Source of the DNA: CALCEB01 sp035531475
GTDB lineage: Bacteria > Acidobacteriota > Terriglobia > UBA7540
Assembly: GCA_035531475.1 (NCBI GenBank)
Contig: DATKST010000084.1
Coordinates: 1-35,348, forward strand
Length of the DNA stretch: 35,348 bases
Reading direction: 5' to 3'
The position numbers were made by a program, and so were the translations under genes. Shown in pieces: positions 16,882 through 26,223 of the stretch. The first letter of the stretch is position 1. Every line of letters starts with the position of its first letter. Under the pieces are notes generated by a model, which was given only the letters and a program-made list of their open reading frames with translations, did not search any database and was not told where the DNA came from.

Positions 16882-18915
16882 TCAGCCGATGGAATTCGAC
16901 TTTTCAGCATAGGCCTTCTTCATGTAAAGGTTGGCTTGGTCAAGCGCCCCTTGGGTATTATCGTTGGTTTGCAGTGCGCGCTGGTACTCATTCAGGGCGC
17001 GGTCGCGCTGCCCGGTTGCGTCGAAAATCTTTCCAATTTCAAGGTAGCTCCACACCTCCACCCACTTAGGTTGCAGGTCGCCGTTTAAGACCTGGCGGAA
17101 CTCCTCCAGCGCCGCGTTGTAATTGTGCAGCTTGAAAAGAGTTTCTGCAATGCGGTAATGAGCCAGGGAATCATTGGGATTCAACTGCAACACCTGGCGG
17201 TAAGCTTTAATGGCCTCGAAGTAAGCCTGTTCTTGGTAGAGCTGATCCGCCCGGGCCATCTCAACCTGAATCTTCGTCTGATCCGTGTATTTCAAGATTG
17301 CACTCGCCGGATCAATCACCACCCGGGTGGGGCGTCCCTTGGTGTCAATGGTGAAGTCGGCGGTCGTACCCACCATTTCCAGACGGTCGTTCACCATGGG
17401 TCTGCCGCGAACGTAGACGCGGATATCGATCGGCATCCGGAAGATGTCCAGATCCTGCTGGACCTTCCCAACGACCTGATAACCGGTCTGGGTGCGGTAA
17501 ATAGCCCAACTCTGCTTGAACTGCGGCACGCCGGTCGAATCCACCCATTGCGCGAAAAAATAGGTGAGCTGCTGGTGGCTGACGGTTTGTGCGAGTTGCT
17601 GGAACTGGCGGGTGGTGATCGATTTCCAGGAATACTGCCGCACCGTGGCGCGCAAGGTGTTCACAAAATTACTGTTGCCGATGACCCACCGCAGCATGTG
17701 GAAGACCATCGCCCCTTTGTCAAAGACCACAGACTCATACTCCGGCGTGAACTCGTGCAATTGCGACGCCTGGGCGATCGGCGCCGCGCTTTCATGGGTC
17801 AGGGCGCCTATGGAAATATGCTGCATCTCCATCTCAAAAGCTCCCTCGCCCTCCGCGGATTGGATGTACATGGCAGCAGAATAAGTAGCCAAGCCTTCGT
17901 CCAGGAAAGCGTCGTCGGGTGAGGCGGGGCTCACCAGGCAGCGCCACCATTGGTGCGATATCTCATGCGCCAGCAGCCGGACATTCACCCGGGTGCTGAA
18001 GCCTCGGCTGGCCAGCGCCACCACGCCGGGAGCGGAATATCCGCCCACCGTATCATTGTCGATTTCGACGATGGAAAGGTGGCCGTCCGGCAACGGCCCA
18101 AACTCAGTGGAGTAGAACTCCAGACATTTTTCAGCCTCGTCCCCGTAGCTCGACCCAAATTGTTCGTGTCCGGGTTTCAAGTACAGGGTGATGTTGGCCC
18201 CGGCGGCAGTGACCGGCTCGACCGAATATTTGCCCGCAATCACGGTGCCGGGAAATGAGCTGCGGGCGTAATTGAAGGTGTAGGTGACGCCGTCCGGCGT
18301 GTTTTCCGGCTCCGCTGCCTCGCCCGAAGCAATCACGGACGCACCGGAAGGCACGGTGATCCGCATTGTAGAAGAGAAGCGGTTCACGCCATATTGATTC
18401 ACCGGAAACCAACATGCCGGATAGAGAAGGTAAGACCCCTCGGGACCCACATACGCCAGCTTCAAGTCCTCCACCGGGCTGCCGTCTGCAGAAGCCAACA
18501 GGCCGCTGTATTCCACCGCCACCATGGTTGACTTGCCCTGGGGCAAAGGGTTCAGGAAGGAGAGGCTCAAGCTCAAGCCTTGTTGCTGAAAGGACACGAG
18601 TTGCCCCTGTGCATCGATCACTTTCTTCACTTTCAGGGCGCTATTGAGGGTGAAGTCGGCCTGTGTCAGATCGGAGGTGGGAGTCAGATCAATGGCCACC
18701 TTCGCCGCCAGGATATGGGTGGAAGGGTAGAGCGTTGCATCGATGGAGTAATGGGTGACATGGAAACGGGAAGTTGCCGTCTGACCGGAGGCCGGCAGCG
18801 CCACCCACAAGTAGGCCCCGAGAGCCAAAGCGAAAGGCTTGGAAAGGTTCTGCTTCCGCGATCTTATTCCTCCAGAAGGGAGGACAGACCCCGGCCGGGT
18901 CCTAAATGTCATCAT
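16882..18915 (-). CDS. secreted M1-family metallopeptidase with C-terminal TPR repeats
   Basis: The 677-residue product has a signal-like N-terminus (hydrophobic about 27-43, ending ASGQ). An M1-type beta domain is followed by the gluzincin zinc site H317-E318-I-S-H321 with the third ligand E340 in FLDEGLATY. The usual substrate-binding G-A/x-M-E-N motif of M1 aminopeptidases is not seen; the equivalent place reads VGGYSAPG. This suggests altered specificity or a non-aminopeptidase activity. The C-terminal part (about 555-670) has tandem tetratricopeptide-like helices such as ALEEFRQVLNGDL and ALNEYQRALQTND, probably for protein contacts. It likely acts in the periplasm or outside the cell. 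The start at ATG 18915 has GGAG six bases upstream. Neighbour lpxB is separated by 367 bases, so cotranscription is unlikely. Confidence 0.88.
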   Translation of the reverse strand: MMTFRTRPGSVLPSGGIRSRKQNLSKPFALALGAYLWVALPASGQTATSRFHVTHYSIDATLYPSTHILAAKVAIDLTPTSDLTQADFTLNSALKVKKVIDAQGQLVSFQQQGLSLSLSFLNPLPQGKSTMVAVEYSGLLASADGSPVEDLKLAYVGPEGSYLLYPACWFPVNQYGVNRFSSTMRITVPSGASVIASGEAAEPENTPDGVTYTFNYARSSFPGTVIAGKYSVEPVTAAGANITLYLKPGHEQFGSSYGDEAEKCLEFYSTEFGPLPDGHLSIVEIDNDTVGGYSAPGVVALASRGFSTRVNVRLLAHEISHQWWRCLVSPASPDDAFLDEGLATYSAAMYIQSAEGEGAFEMEMQHISIGALTHESAAPIAQASQLHEFTPEYESVVFDKGAMVFHMLRWVIGNSNFVNTLRATVRQYSWKSITTRQFQQLAQTVSHQQLTYFFAQWVDSTGVPQFKQSWAIYRTQTGYQVVGKVQQDLDIFRMPIDIRVYVRGRPMVNDRLEMVGTTADFTIDTKGRPTRVVIDPASAILKYTDQTKIQVEMARADQLYQEQAYFEAIKAYRQVLQLNPNDSLAHYRIAETLFKLHNYNAALEEFRQVLNGDLQPKWVEVWSYLEIGKIFDATGQRDRALNEYQRALQTNDNTQGALDQANLYMKKAYAEKSNSIG

Positions 18916-19282
18916 GTGCGGCTCCGTGCTTCTAAAACCTGGGACGGGTGAGGTGTATACGGGCTTATGGAATGATGCCTCTTATCCGGAAACCTCAATC
19001 CATGTGGCATCGTCCGCGCCGGCCGTGCTTCCTCACTTACTTTGATTATATAACATCCGGAAGCGTTGCTCCGCCCTGGAGTGACCTGGCGGATTAACCT
19101 TAGCCCGGCGTGGCTGGAGCCAAAAGAAGCGATCCCCGTCAATCCGCCTGACTGCGGGCGGTGAAGGTCGGGGTATGCCTTGTGGATACCCCCTTTCGGG
19201 TAGGCACAAGGCCCGCTCCTACATCGAGCATGTCAACCGAAACATCGGTAATTCATTCGTGCCTTGGGCTAAGCGCCTAAAC
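18916..19282. other. 367-base intergenic region
   Basis: Lies between lpxB (stop at 19283) and the M1 peptidase start; both are on the minus strand. It holds palindromic repeat copy D at 19168-19222, and otherwise nothing I can identify. The peptidase promoter is expected at its left end, just above 18915. Confidence 0.5.
19168..19222. repeat. palindromic repeat family, copy D (diverged)
   Basis: On the minus strand it begins GTAGGAGCGGGCCTTGTGCC, close to the other family members. It continues as a hairpin GGGGTATCC...GGCATACCCC in place of the usual GGGCGACC...GGTCGCCC. Confidence 0.7.
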
Positions 19283-20449
19283 TCACAAAGGCTTGGTTAT
19301 TGGCTGTGCTGTTAGCATTTCCATCATGGCGTCGGCAGCGCGGCCGGTCGCCCCTCCGCCGCCGAGGCGCGACCGGATGCCACGTAGTTCCTGCCGCATC
19401 TTCTCGCGCCGGTCCGCTGAGTCCAACAGAGGTTCCATCTCTTCACCAATTCGCTCCGCCGTCAAATCCTTCTGAATCAGTTCCGCCACCACGCGCTTGC
19501 CCGCCAGCAGGTTCACCATGCTGTAAAAAGGAACATTCACCATAAACCGCGCGAAAAAAGCCGTAACCCGTGAGATCCGGTAAACCACCACCATGGGGCA
19601 TTCGAGTAGCGCTGCCTCCACCGTCGCCGTACCGCTCGCCACCACTGCGGCGGTCGCGTGCGCCAAAGTGTCGTAGGTCGAATCGGTCAGGATCGAGAGA
19701 GGCAAAGGCCGCGATTCAATTTGACGAATGCGGGATTCGACTTCCACTTTACTGTGATCGGGCGCCAGCGCCAGCACGAATTGAATGGGTCTGGCGGCGG
19801 CTAATTGTGCTGCAGCCCGGATGATGGGTGGCAAATTATAGCGAAGCTCGATGGCCCGGCTGCCGGGGAGCAGCGCCACGAGCGGCAGGGCTTGATTCAA
19901 TCCCGCTTCCTCGAAGAATCGCTCCCGGCTGCGCCGCGACTGCACCCGGTCCACCAGCGGATGGCCCACGTAGTTCACCGGAATACCAACCTTGCGGTAA
20001 ATCTCCTCCTCGAAATCGAAAATGCACACCATGCGGTCCACGAGCCCGGGCAATTGCCGCAATCGCCACTTTTTCCAGGCCCAAATCTGCGGACTAATGA
20101 AATAGACAACGGGGATGCCCATCCGCTTCAGCCGCTTTGCCAGGCGCATATTGAGCGAGGGCGAATCAATCAGCACGGCGAGATTGGGTTTGCGGATTGC
20201 GGCCTCTCGGAGCAACCGGTGGAAGGCTCGATAAGCGCGAGGGAGGCCCGAAGCCACTTCGGTGATGCCCATCATCGCGAACTGGCGCGAATCCACCGCG
20301 GTCTGGACTCCGCCGCGGCGCATCTCTTCCCCGCCACAACCGAAAATCTCAACCTCCGGCAACCGTTCGCGGAGGGCGGAAGCGAGCTGGCCCCCGTAGA
20401 TGTCTCCGGACCGCTCGCCTGCCACCATCAGAATGGAGACTTCGGCCAT
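19283..20449 (-). CDS. lpxB: lipid-A-disaccharide synthase
   Basis: LpxB is a GT-B glycosyltransferase that joins UDP-diacylglucosamine with lipid X to make the lipid A disaccharide at the inner membrane. Family motifs in the 388-residue product are GERSGDIYG near the N-terminus (usually GEPSGD), SPQIWAWKKWR, VGHPLVD, LLPGSRAIE, ASGTATVEAALLE and MVNLLAGKRVVAELIQ. Its presence implies a lipid-A-bearing outer membrane. It starts 34 bases after a minus-strand ABC exporter gene and is probably in the same transcript; the neighbouring lpxA/lpxD/fabZ cluster seen in other bacteria is not here. No Shine-Dalgarno sequence is evident at ATG 20449. Confidence 0.96.
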   Translation of the reverse strand: MAEVSILMVAGERSGDIYGGQLASALRERLPEVEIFGCGGEEMRRGGVQTAVDSRQFAMMGITEVASGLPRAYRAFHRLLREAAIRKPNLAVLIDSPSLNMRLAKRLKRMGIPVVYFISPQIWAWKKWRLRQLPGLVDRMVCIFDFEEEIYRKVGIPVNYVGHPLVDRVQSRRSRERFFEEAGLNQALPLVALLPGSRAIELRYNLPPIIRAAAQLAAARPIQFVLALAPDHSKVEVESRIRQIESRPLPLSILTDSTYDTLAHATAAVVASGTATVEAALLECPMVVVYRISRVTAFFARFMVNVPFYSMVNLLAGKRVVAELIQKDLTAERIGEEMEPLLDSADRREKMRQELRGIRSRLGGGGATGRAADAMMEMLTAQPITKPL

Positions 20450-20483
20450 AAATTAATGCGCCGCGGTGGACTCCCCTCTCCTG

Positions 20484-22367
20484 TTACTGTTCATAATCCC
20501 TGGCTCCAACACCGCCTGACGGGTAACTCTGCACGGAGGCTAGTTCCTGGTCCTTATACTGCAACTGGTACAGCTTGTAATAAATACCGCGCTTTTCCAG
20601 CAACTCGCGGTGGGTTCCCATCTCGCGCACGTGGCCCTTGTGCATTACGATAATCTTTGAGGCGTTCTGAATGGTGGAAAGCCGGTGGGCAATCACCAAA
20701 GCGGTGCGATCCTGGAGGAGCGACCGCAGTCCTTCGCGGATCATATGATCGGTTTCAGGATCAACGCTCGACGTCGCCTCATCCAGGATCAAAATCTTCG
20801 GGCTGTGGGCCAGAGCCCGGGCAAATGAGACCAGTTGCTTCTGTCCCGTGGAAAGGGTCACGCCCCGTTCGCGCACCGGTTCTTTGAAACCTGCTGGAAG
20901 GCTCTCAACAAAATTCAGCAGATTGACGCGCCGCGCCGCATCCCGCACTTCGCCGTCCGTAATCCACGCCGAGCCCAACCGGATGTTGCTCGCAATAGTT
21001 CCGGAAAACAGGAACGGATCCTGCAGGACCATGCCGAAATTCCGGCGGAGGTCGGAAAGGAGCAAGCGGCGGATATCCACGCCGTTCAGCAGGATTTGTC
21101 CTTCGCCCACTTCGTAGAAACGTAGGAGCAGGCTGGTGAGCGTAGTCTTGCCGGCACCCGTGTGTCCCACGACGGCCACCGTCTCTCCCGGTTCAATCGT
21201 GAAGGAAACGTTCTGGGTCACCGGGTGGCCGGGATCATAAGCAAAGCTGACATGGCTGAACTCCAAGCGCGCCGCTTCGCCGTTCACGGTCACAGGGTCT
21301 TCGGGATCCTGAATGCTCACCGGAGTGTCCAGTAACTTGAAAATTCGCTCGGAACTGGCCATGCCCGATTGCAGGATGTTGTATTTATCGCTTAAATCCT
21401 GAATGGGCCGGAAAAATCGCTGCGAATATTGAATGAAGGCGATGGCCGTACCCACCGAAACCGCGCCATGCAGGCTCATCACTCCGCCGCGGAAGATGAT
21501 GATGGCCACTGCCAGCAGGCCCAGGAATTCCACAGCAGGGTAGAACAAGCCATAAGCCAGAATCGAATCTTTATAAGCCCCCATGTGAGTGCTGTTGATG
21601 TTTTTGAATTCCTCAGCGCAGCGCTCTTCGCGGCCAAACAGTTGCAGTGTCGCCATTCCGGTCAGATGTTCCTGAAGATAAGCGTTGATGCGGGCAATGG
21701 CGATGCGGATGCGGCGATAGGATTCACGCACGGCGCGGCGGAATGCCATGGTGGTGGCAATGATCAGCGGCAACACCGAAAACGTGAGCAGCGCCAGCTT
21801 CCAGTTCATCTTCAACATCACCACCACGATGCTCAGAAGTGTGAAGAAATCCCCGAAAATGGCGACTACGCCGGATGCAAACAAGTCGTTCAGCACATCT
21901 ACGTCGGTGGTCACCCGCGTCACCAAGCGGCCCACCGGATTGCGGTCAAAGTAGCTCATCTCCATCCGCTGTAGGTGCGTGAAGATCTGGTTGCGCAAGT
22001 CGTACATCACTTTTTGTCCCACCAATTGCATGGCGTAGGACTGGCCAAACTCGAGCAGGAAGGCCGCGATCACACAAGGCAGGAAAAGCTCGAAGGCGAT
22101 TTGCAGGATGCCGGTCTTCGGGTCCTTACTCAGGAAGTGAACGAGGAAAGCCGGAGCGTGCCCGTGACTGTGCGGATCCAGATAGAGGTCTACCTCCAGC
22201 TTCAACAGATACGGAGGAATGGCCTGCAGGATGCCGTAAAGGAAGATGGCCACAAGGGCCAAAGCCACCACCAGGCGGTACGGTCGCAGATAGGTCAACA
22301 GCCGCCGCATCAGGCGCGAGTCGTACGCTTTGCCTAAGATTTCCTCTTCGTGCAGGTTGTCCGCCAT
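20484..22367 (-). CDS. ABC exporter half-transporter, catalytic-Glu subunit
   Basis: Type IV (MsbA-like) fused membrane and nucleotide-binding protein of 627 residues. About six membrane helices occupy residues 30-325. The ATPase domain has Walker A GHTGAGKT (401-408), signature LSTGQ (505-509; usually LSGGQ), Walker B ILILDE with catalytic E530, and H-loop H561. The altered signature with intact Walker B is the pattern of the YheH/LmrD/TM288-type subunit of heterodimeric exporters. The partner is the next gene upstream. ATG 22367 gives the best family length; the frame extends 26 residues upstream to a TTG but without similarity. A neighbouring lpxB suggests lipid or lipid A flipping, but drug export is an alternative. 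Confidence 0.92.
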   Translation of the reverse strand: MADNLHEEEILGKAYDSRLMRRLLTYLRPYRLVVALALVAIFLYGILQAIPPYLLKLEVDLYLDPHSHGHAPAFLVHFLSKDPKTGILQIAFELFLPCVIAAFLLEFGQSYAMQLVGQKVMYDLRNQIFTHLQRMEMSYFDRNPVGRLVTRVTTDVDVLNDLFASGVVAIFGDFFTLLSIVVVMLKMNWKLALLTFSVLPLIIATTMAFRRAVRESYRRIRIAIARINAYLQEHLTGMATLQLFGREERCAEEFKNINSTHMGAYKDSILAYGLFYPAVEFLGLLAVAIIIFRGGVMSLHGAVSVGTAIAFIQYSQRFFRPIQDLSDKYNILQSGMASSERIFKLLDTPVSIQDPEDPVTVNGEAARLEFSHVSFAYDPGHPVTQNVSFTIEPGETVAVVGHTGAGKTTLTSLLLRFYEVGEGQILLNGVDIRRLLLSDLRRNFGMVLQDPFLFSGTIASNIRLGSAWITDGEVRDAARRVNLLNFVESLPAGFKEPVRERGVTLSTGQKQLVSFARALAHSPKILILDEATSSVDPETDHMIREGLRSLLQDRTALVIAHRLSTIQNASKIIVMHKGHVREMGTHRELLEKRGIYYKLYQLQYKDQELASVQSYPSGGVGARDYEQ

Positions 22368-22431
22368 CTTGCGATCCGACTCCGGCCGCCGCGATCCCGG
22401 ATGATTCACGAACTTACTTCCGGGAGCCGTC

Positions 22432-22455
22432 AGGGCGCGGTTCAAACCGCGCCCT
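22432..22455. repeat. perfect 24-base palindrome between the two ABC genes
   Basis: Two 11-base arms starting AGGGCGCGGTT meet around two bases. It lies in the 178-base gap between the two ABC exporter genes. No T-run follows, so partial attenuation or transcript stabilisation is possible but not shown. Confidence 0.65.
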
Positions 22456-22545
22456 CATGGGTCTTTGAACTAAACTTCGAGAACAATCCAGTCTTGGCCC
22501 GGCGGCGCTCCTTTTGCGGATGGCTGAAGGGTGATGGCTTGTCTC

Positions 22546-24291
22546 TTACGCTTCTTTCTCCAGCGCCTCTTCGATCAATTGCCGGTTGTAAAGCTCCGTG
22601 TAGAACCCATTCTTGCTCAGTAGCTCTTCGTGGGTTCCCCATTCCACGATCTCCCCGTGGTCAAGCACGACGATTTCATCGGCGTTGCGAATGGTCGAAA
22701 CGCGATGCGAAATCATCAGCGTGGTGCGCCCGGCCATGATTTCCGTGAGCCGGTTCAAAATCTTTTCTTCCGTCCCGGTGTCCACGCTGGAAAGCGCGTC
22801 ATCCAGAATCAGGATGCGCGGGTCGCGAATGACGGCGCGGGCGATGGCCGTTCGCTGCTTCTGCCCGCCGGAAAGCGTGATTCCGCGCTCACCCACAAAA
22901 GTGTCGAAGGCCTTCGGGAAGCCGCGAATTTCCGGAAGCACGTTGGAAATCTCCGTGGCCCGCTCCACGTCTTCATCGGCTGAGGCGGGCGATCCAAACT
23001 TGATGTTTTCCCGGATCGTGTCGCTGAACAAAAAACTTTCCTGCGGCACGAACCCAATGGATTGACGCAACGTGGCCAGCGAAATCTGCCGGACCGGCAC
23101 TCCGTCAATCAGCAGGCTGCCTTCCGGGGCTTCATAAAGCCGGGGCACAAGGCTGACCAGAGTGGATTTTCCTGATCCCGTCGCCCCGACAATGGCCACT
23201 GTCTTGCCCGCCGGAATGTGAAGGTTGATATGGGTCAGTACCGGAACGCCGTTATAGGAAAAACTGAGATTGCGGAATTCAATCTCACCCCGCAAACGGG
23301 TGGGCGCATTAAATGGAACAGAACGGTCGTCAATGTCGGCCTGCGCTTCGAAGATCGCCCAAAGGCGCCGCAGCGAAGCCAGTCCACGCTGCACCAAGTT
23401 CGTAACCCAGCCAAGCACGATGATGGGCCAGATCAGATACATTAGATAAAGGTTGAACGCCGTGAACGTGCCGAGAGATATTCTGCCGTCCAGCACGTGG
23501 CTGCCGCCCGCCAGGAGGATCAGCAAGAAAGAAGCGGAAAACAGCAGTGCCAGTGAAGGCCATAGGAAACTGGTGATCCAAATGAGACGCTTGTTCTTCT
23601 CCATAAATTCCTGATTCATGCTGCGGAAGGTTTCAATTTCCGCCGGCTCCTGGCAAAAGGAGCGGATCACGCGCACGCCAGACAGGTTTTCCCGAACGCG
23701 CTCCATGAGGTCCGAATACATCGCCTGGATTTTCTCAAAGCGGTCATGAATCTTCTGCCCGAAAAACTTGACCGCGATCGAGGCCAACGGCAACGGCGCC
23801 ACCGCCATCAGCGTCAGCCTCCAATCGAGATGAATCATCAAGCTGATGCAGGCCACCCCCACCACCACCGTGGACGCAGAATACATGATGCCCGGACCCA
23901 CCAGGTTGCGCACCGCGTTCAGGTCATTGGTCAACTTCGACATCAACTCGCCGGTCCGCGTCTGGTTGTAATAGCGCTGGGAGAGGCGCATGAGGTGGGC
24001 GAAGAGATCGTTGCGGAGATCGTATTCAATATCGCGGGAAGCACCGATCAGGATCCAGCGCATCCAGAACTGGAAGAAGGCTTTTGCCAGCGCTACGGCC
24101 AGGATCAGTCCACCAAAAAACAAGAGCCGGCGCGCGCCAATACGGTGAATCATGCCATCAATTCCCGCCTTGATAATCAGCGGAATGATGACGCCCACAC
24201 ACTGGGACACCAGGAGCGCGGCGAAGCCGAAGACGTATTGTTTCTTGTAGCGCGCCAGATATGGAAAAAGCGGGCGGAGCCTGTTGAGCAT
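22546..24291 (-). CDS. ABC exporter half-transporter, degenerate-site subunit
   Basis: This 581-residue MsbA-like half-transporter has membrane helices in residues 18-300. Its ATPase domain has Walker A GATGSGKS (369-376), signature LSGGQ (473-477), Walker B ILILDD (493-498) and H529. The residue after the Walker B aspartate is D498 in place of the catalytic glutamate. Together with the following gene (LSTGQ signature, intact glutamate) this is the signature of a heterodimeric exporter with one degenerate and one active ATP site, as in TM287/288, LmrCD and BmrCD. ATG 24291 gives the standard length. The frame is open for a further 119 residues upstream, but that segment shows no family character. 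It heads a probable operon with the second ABC gene and lpxB. Confidence 0.92.
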   Translation of the reverse strand: MLNRLRPLFPYLARYKKQYVFGFAALLVSQCVGVIIPLIIKAGIDGMIHRIGARRLLFFGGLILAVALAKAFFQFWMRWILIGASRDIEYDLRNDLFAHLMRLSQRYYNQTRTGELMSKLTNDLNAVRNLVGPGIMYSASTVVVGVACISLMIHLDWRLTLMAVAPLPLASIAVKFFGQKIHDRFEKIQAMYSDLMERVRENLSGVRVIRSFCQEPAEIETFRSMNQEFMEKNKRLIWITSFLWPSLALLFSASFLLILLAGGSHVLDGRISLGTFTAFNLYLMYLIWPIIVLGWVTNLVQRGLASLRRLWAIFEAQADIDDRSVPFNAPTRLRGEIEFRNLSFSYNGVPVLTHINLHIPAGKTVAIVGATGSGKSTLVSLVPRLYEAPEGSLLIDGVPVRQISLATLRQSIGFVPQESFLFSDTIRENIKFGSPASADEDVERATEISNVLPEIRGFPKAFDTFVGERGITLSGGQKQRTAIARAVIRDPRILILDDALSSVDTGTEEKILNRLTEIMAGRTTLMISHRVSTIRNADEIVVLDHGEIVEWGTHEELLSKNGFYTELYNRQLIEEALEKEA

Positions 24292-24837
24292 ACGAGGACC
24301 GAAGGTTTTCCTGCCCGGGTGTGCCCGGAACTGCCCAAACTTTCTTGGACCAGGAGTCGATTTAATTATAGCGGACTGATTACAGCCGCCGCAATGCTGG
24401 AATGGTGCCAGGGCTTCCCTTGGCAATCTCTGAAGCGCACCGGCGGGCCAATCCATCGGTCTGTGGCCAAACCCCGCCGGGGCTGGAATCCACCGGAACG
24501 GCCGCAAGTTCGCGCGGTGACCCCTCGCAGAAAGGATAAACCTTAACAATAAAAGAGCGAACCGAGCATGTAGTTGAAAACAAAGAATCGGGATAGTAAA
24601 GTGTTGCAAATCGAGCCGGAAATTTACCGGTTTCACCGGGTTATTCACAAAGTCTTGTTTGAGAACCAGAACGGCTGGCCATGGCAGATCGATATGATGG
24701 ATGGGTCCACCAGGCTTCGGACACCCATAGCCGCATCAAGGGCATCAAGGACTGGAGGAGCGGGCAGAGAATTTTGGAACTTTCCGGCTGGTAAACCGGA
24801 ATATGGCTTGAACAATGAATGGTCGCCAGGAAAGCGG
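24292..24837. other. 546-base divergent intergenic region
   Basis: Lies between the ABC exporter operon (minus) and the sigma factor operon (plus), so it should hold both promoters. Apart from a short CCCCGCCGGGG palindrome at 24472-24482 I cannot identify any element. Both flanking frames happen to stay open into this region, but the extensions lack family similarity. Confidence 0.5.
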
Positions 24838-25452
24838 ATGAACATCCCCTCGGAAATTAGAGATGAGGACTTGTTACTGCGGATGATGGCTGGGGATGAG
24901 GATGCTTTCACGTTGCTTTACCGGCGGCGGCAAGGGGGAATCTACCGCTTTGCCCGGCAAATGACGGGCAACTCCGGAATCGCGGAAGAAGTGACACAGG
25001 AAACCTTCCTCGCGCTCATCCGGCGGCCAGAGCGATTCGATCCCGCTCGCGGCTCGGTTTTGGCATTCCTTTTCGGAGTCGCCCGGAACCTCGTTCTCCG
25101 AACTATGGGGCCTGAGCGGTGCCACGTGGGGCAGAACGGGGCAAGTGACAGCGATTCCAGTCAACCGGCGCTCGACAATGAAAAATCAGCCGGCTTGGAT
25201 CCGAGCATGGAATACGAACGCACCCAGATAATCGAGCAAGTTCGACGTGCGGTTCTGGTGCTTCCCTTGATTTACCGGGAAGTGGTGGTGCTTTGCGAGT
25301 TGGAGGAGATGACCTACGAAGAGGCTGCCGCCGTTCTCGACTGCGCCGTTGGCACGGTCAGGTCCAGGCTGCACCGGGCGAGGACGCTCTTGTTGCAGAG
25401 ACTTTCTGCCTTGCTCCCGGCCCAGCCGAATTTCAATTCAAGCAAAGCTTGA
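24838..25452 (+). CDS. ECF-type RNA polymerase sigma factor
   Basis: Sigma-70 family, group 4, of 204 residues. Region 2 spans about 14-85 (AFTLLYRRRQGGIYRFA and IAEEVTQETFLALI, then AFLFGVARNLVLR). An acidic linker follows. Region 4 spans about 134-185, with YREVVVLCELEEMTYEEAAAVL and the DNA-recognition helix VGTVRSRLHRAR. ATG 24838 has an AGGAAAG ribosome-binding site and starts just before region 2; an upstream in-frame extension of 88 residues has no sigma similarity. The next gene begins 13 bases after the stop and codes a zinc-type anti-sigma factor, the usual partner. The inducing signal is not evident; the third gene codes a secreted protein. Confidence 0.92.
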   Translation: MNIPSEIRDEDLLLRMMAGDEDAFTLLYRRRQGGIYRFARQMTGNSGIAEEVTQETFLALIRRPERFDPARGSVLAFLFGVARNLVLRTMGPERCHVGQNGASDSDSSQPALDNEKSAGLDPSMEYERTQIIEQVRRAVLVLPLIYREVVVLCELEEMTYEEAAAVLDCAVGTVRSRLHRARTLLLQRLSALLPAQPNFNSSKA

Positions 25453-25465
25453 GGGAGCAAAGGAA

Positions 25466-26182
25466 ATGAGTTGCCGGAACTACCAGATGGTTCTTCAACA
25501 GGTGGCGCGTGGAGAAACTGTGGACACTGAAGCCCGCATACGGGCTCTCACCCATACCCATGCCTGCGAAGCGTGCTCGAGTCATCTCGCCCGGTCGCAA
25601 GTGCTGACCGAGGCGCTGGCAGCCCTTGCGGAGGTCAACCGCTCCATCGAAACTCCGGCCACCGTCGAGGTGAGTTTGCAACGTGCATTCCGCCTGACAT
25701 CGCAGCAAAAGGTCCCGATGACGGGGCGGTCGCAAAAAGCCTTCTGGAAGGCTGGACTGGCAGTGGCTGCCGCCCTGGTTCTGGCGGTTAGCCTGGTGAC
25801 TTGGCGGACGGTCCACCAGCGGCGCAATTCTCTACCGGCCCAGGCAGTAAGGGCTGCAGCGTCATCAACCAAAGTGGGGCCAACTCCGGCTAGACCAGCC
25901 GCAAAGCCGGTGGTGCGTATCAACCTTCACCCTGTGAAGTCATCCATATGCAGTCCCGAAGTCCAACGCCGACGCAGGGAAGCTCTGCAAGGCTTCCTGC
26001 CCCTGCCGAATGCTGACGATTCTGATGGCGATACGCTGGCGATGGTTCGGATTGAGCTTCAGGCGGGCGCGCTGGAAGCGCTGGGCATGACCGTCCCGGA
26101 AGGGAATAACAGCCGGCCGGTTGTAGCCGACGTCCTTATTGGAAATGATGGCATGGCCCGCGCCATCCGCTTTGACCAATGA
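25466..26182 (+). CDS. zinc-type anti-sigma factor, membrane-anchored
   Basis: This 238-residue protein starts with a ZAS-like domain. H30-x3-C34-x2-C37 (HTHACEAC) is the zinc motif that holds ECF sigma factors inactive. One membrane helix (about 96-113, AGLAVAAALVLAVSLVTW) separates it from a periplasmic domain of about 120 residues that I do not recognise. That domain ends in VVADVLIGNDGMARAIRFD, resembling the conserved end of secreted TonB-like or sensor domains, but this is only an impression. The start has GGAG-rich sequence upstream and follows the sigma factor by 13 bases. It presumably binds the sigma factor at the membrane and releases it upon an envelope signal. Confidence 0.82.
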   Translation: MSCRNYQMVLQQVARGETVDTEARIRALTHTHACEACSSHLARSQVLTEALAALAEVNRSIETPATVEVSLQRAFRLTSQQKVPMTGRSQKAFWKAGLAVAAALVLAVSLVTWRTVHQRRNSLPAQAVRAAASSTKVGPTPARPAAKPVVRINLHPVKSSICSPEVQRRRREALQGFLPLPNADDSDGDTLAMVRIELQAGALEALGMTVPEGNNSRPVVADVLIGNDGMARAIRFDQ

Positions 26183-26223
26183 CAATCACTGAAACTTCGC
26201 AGTCGTACTCACAAGGAGGAAAG

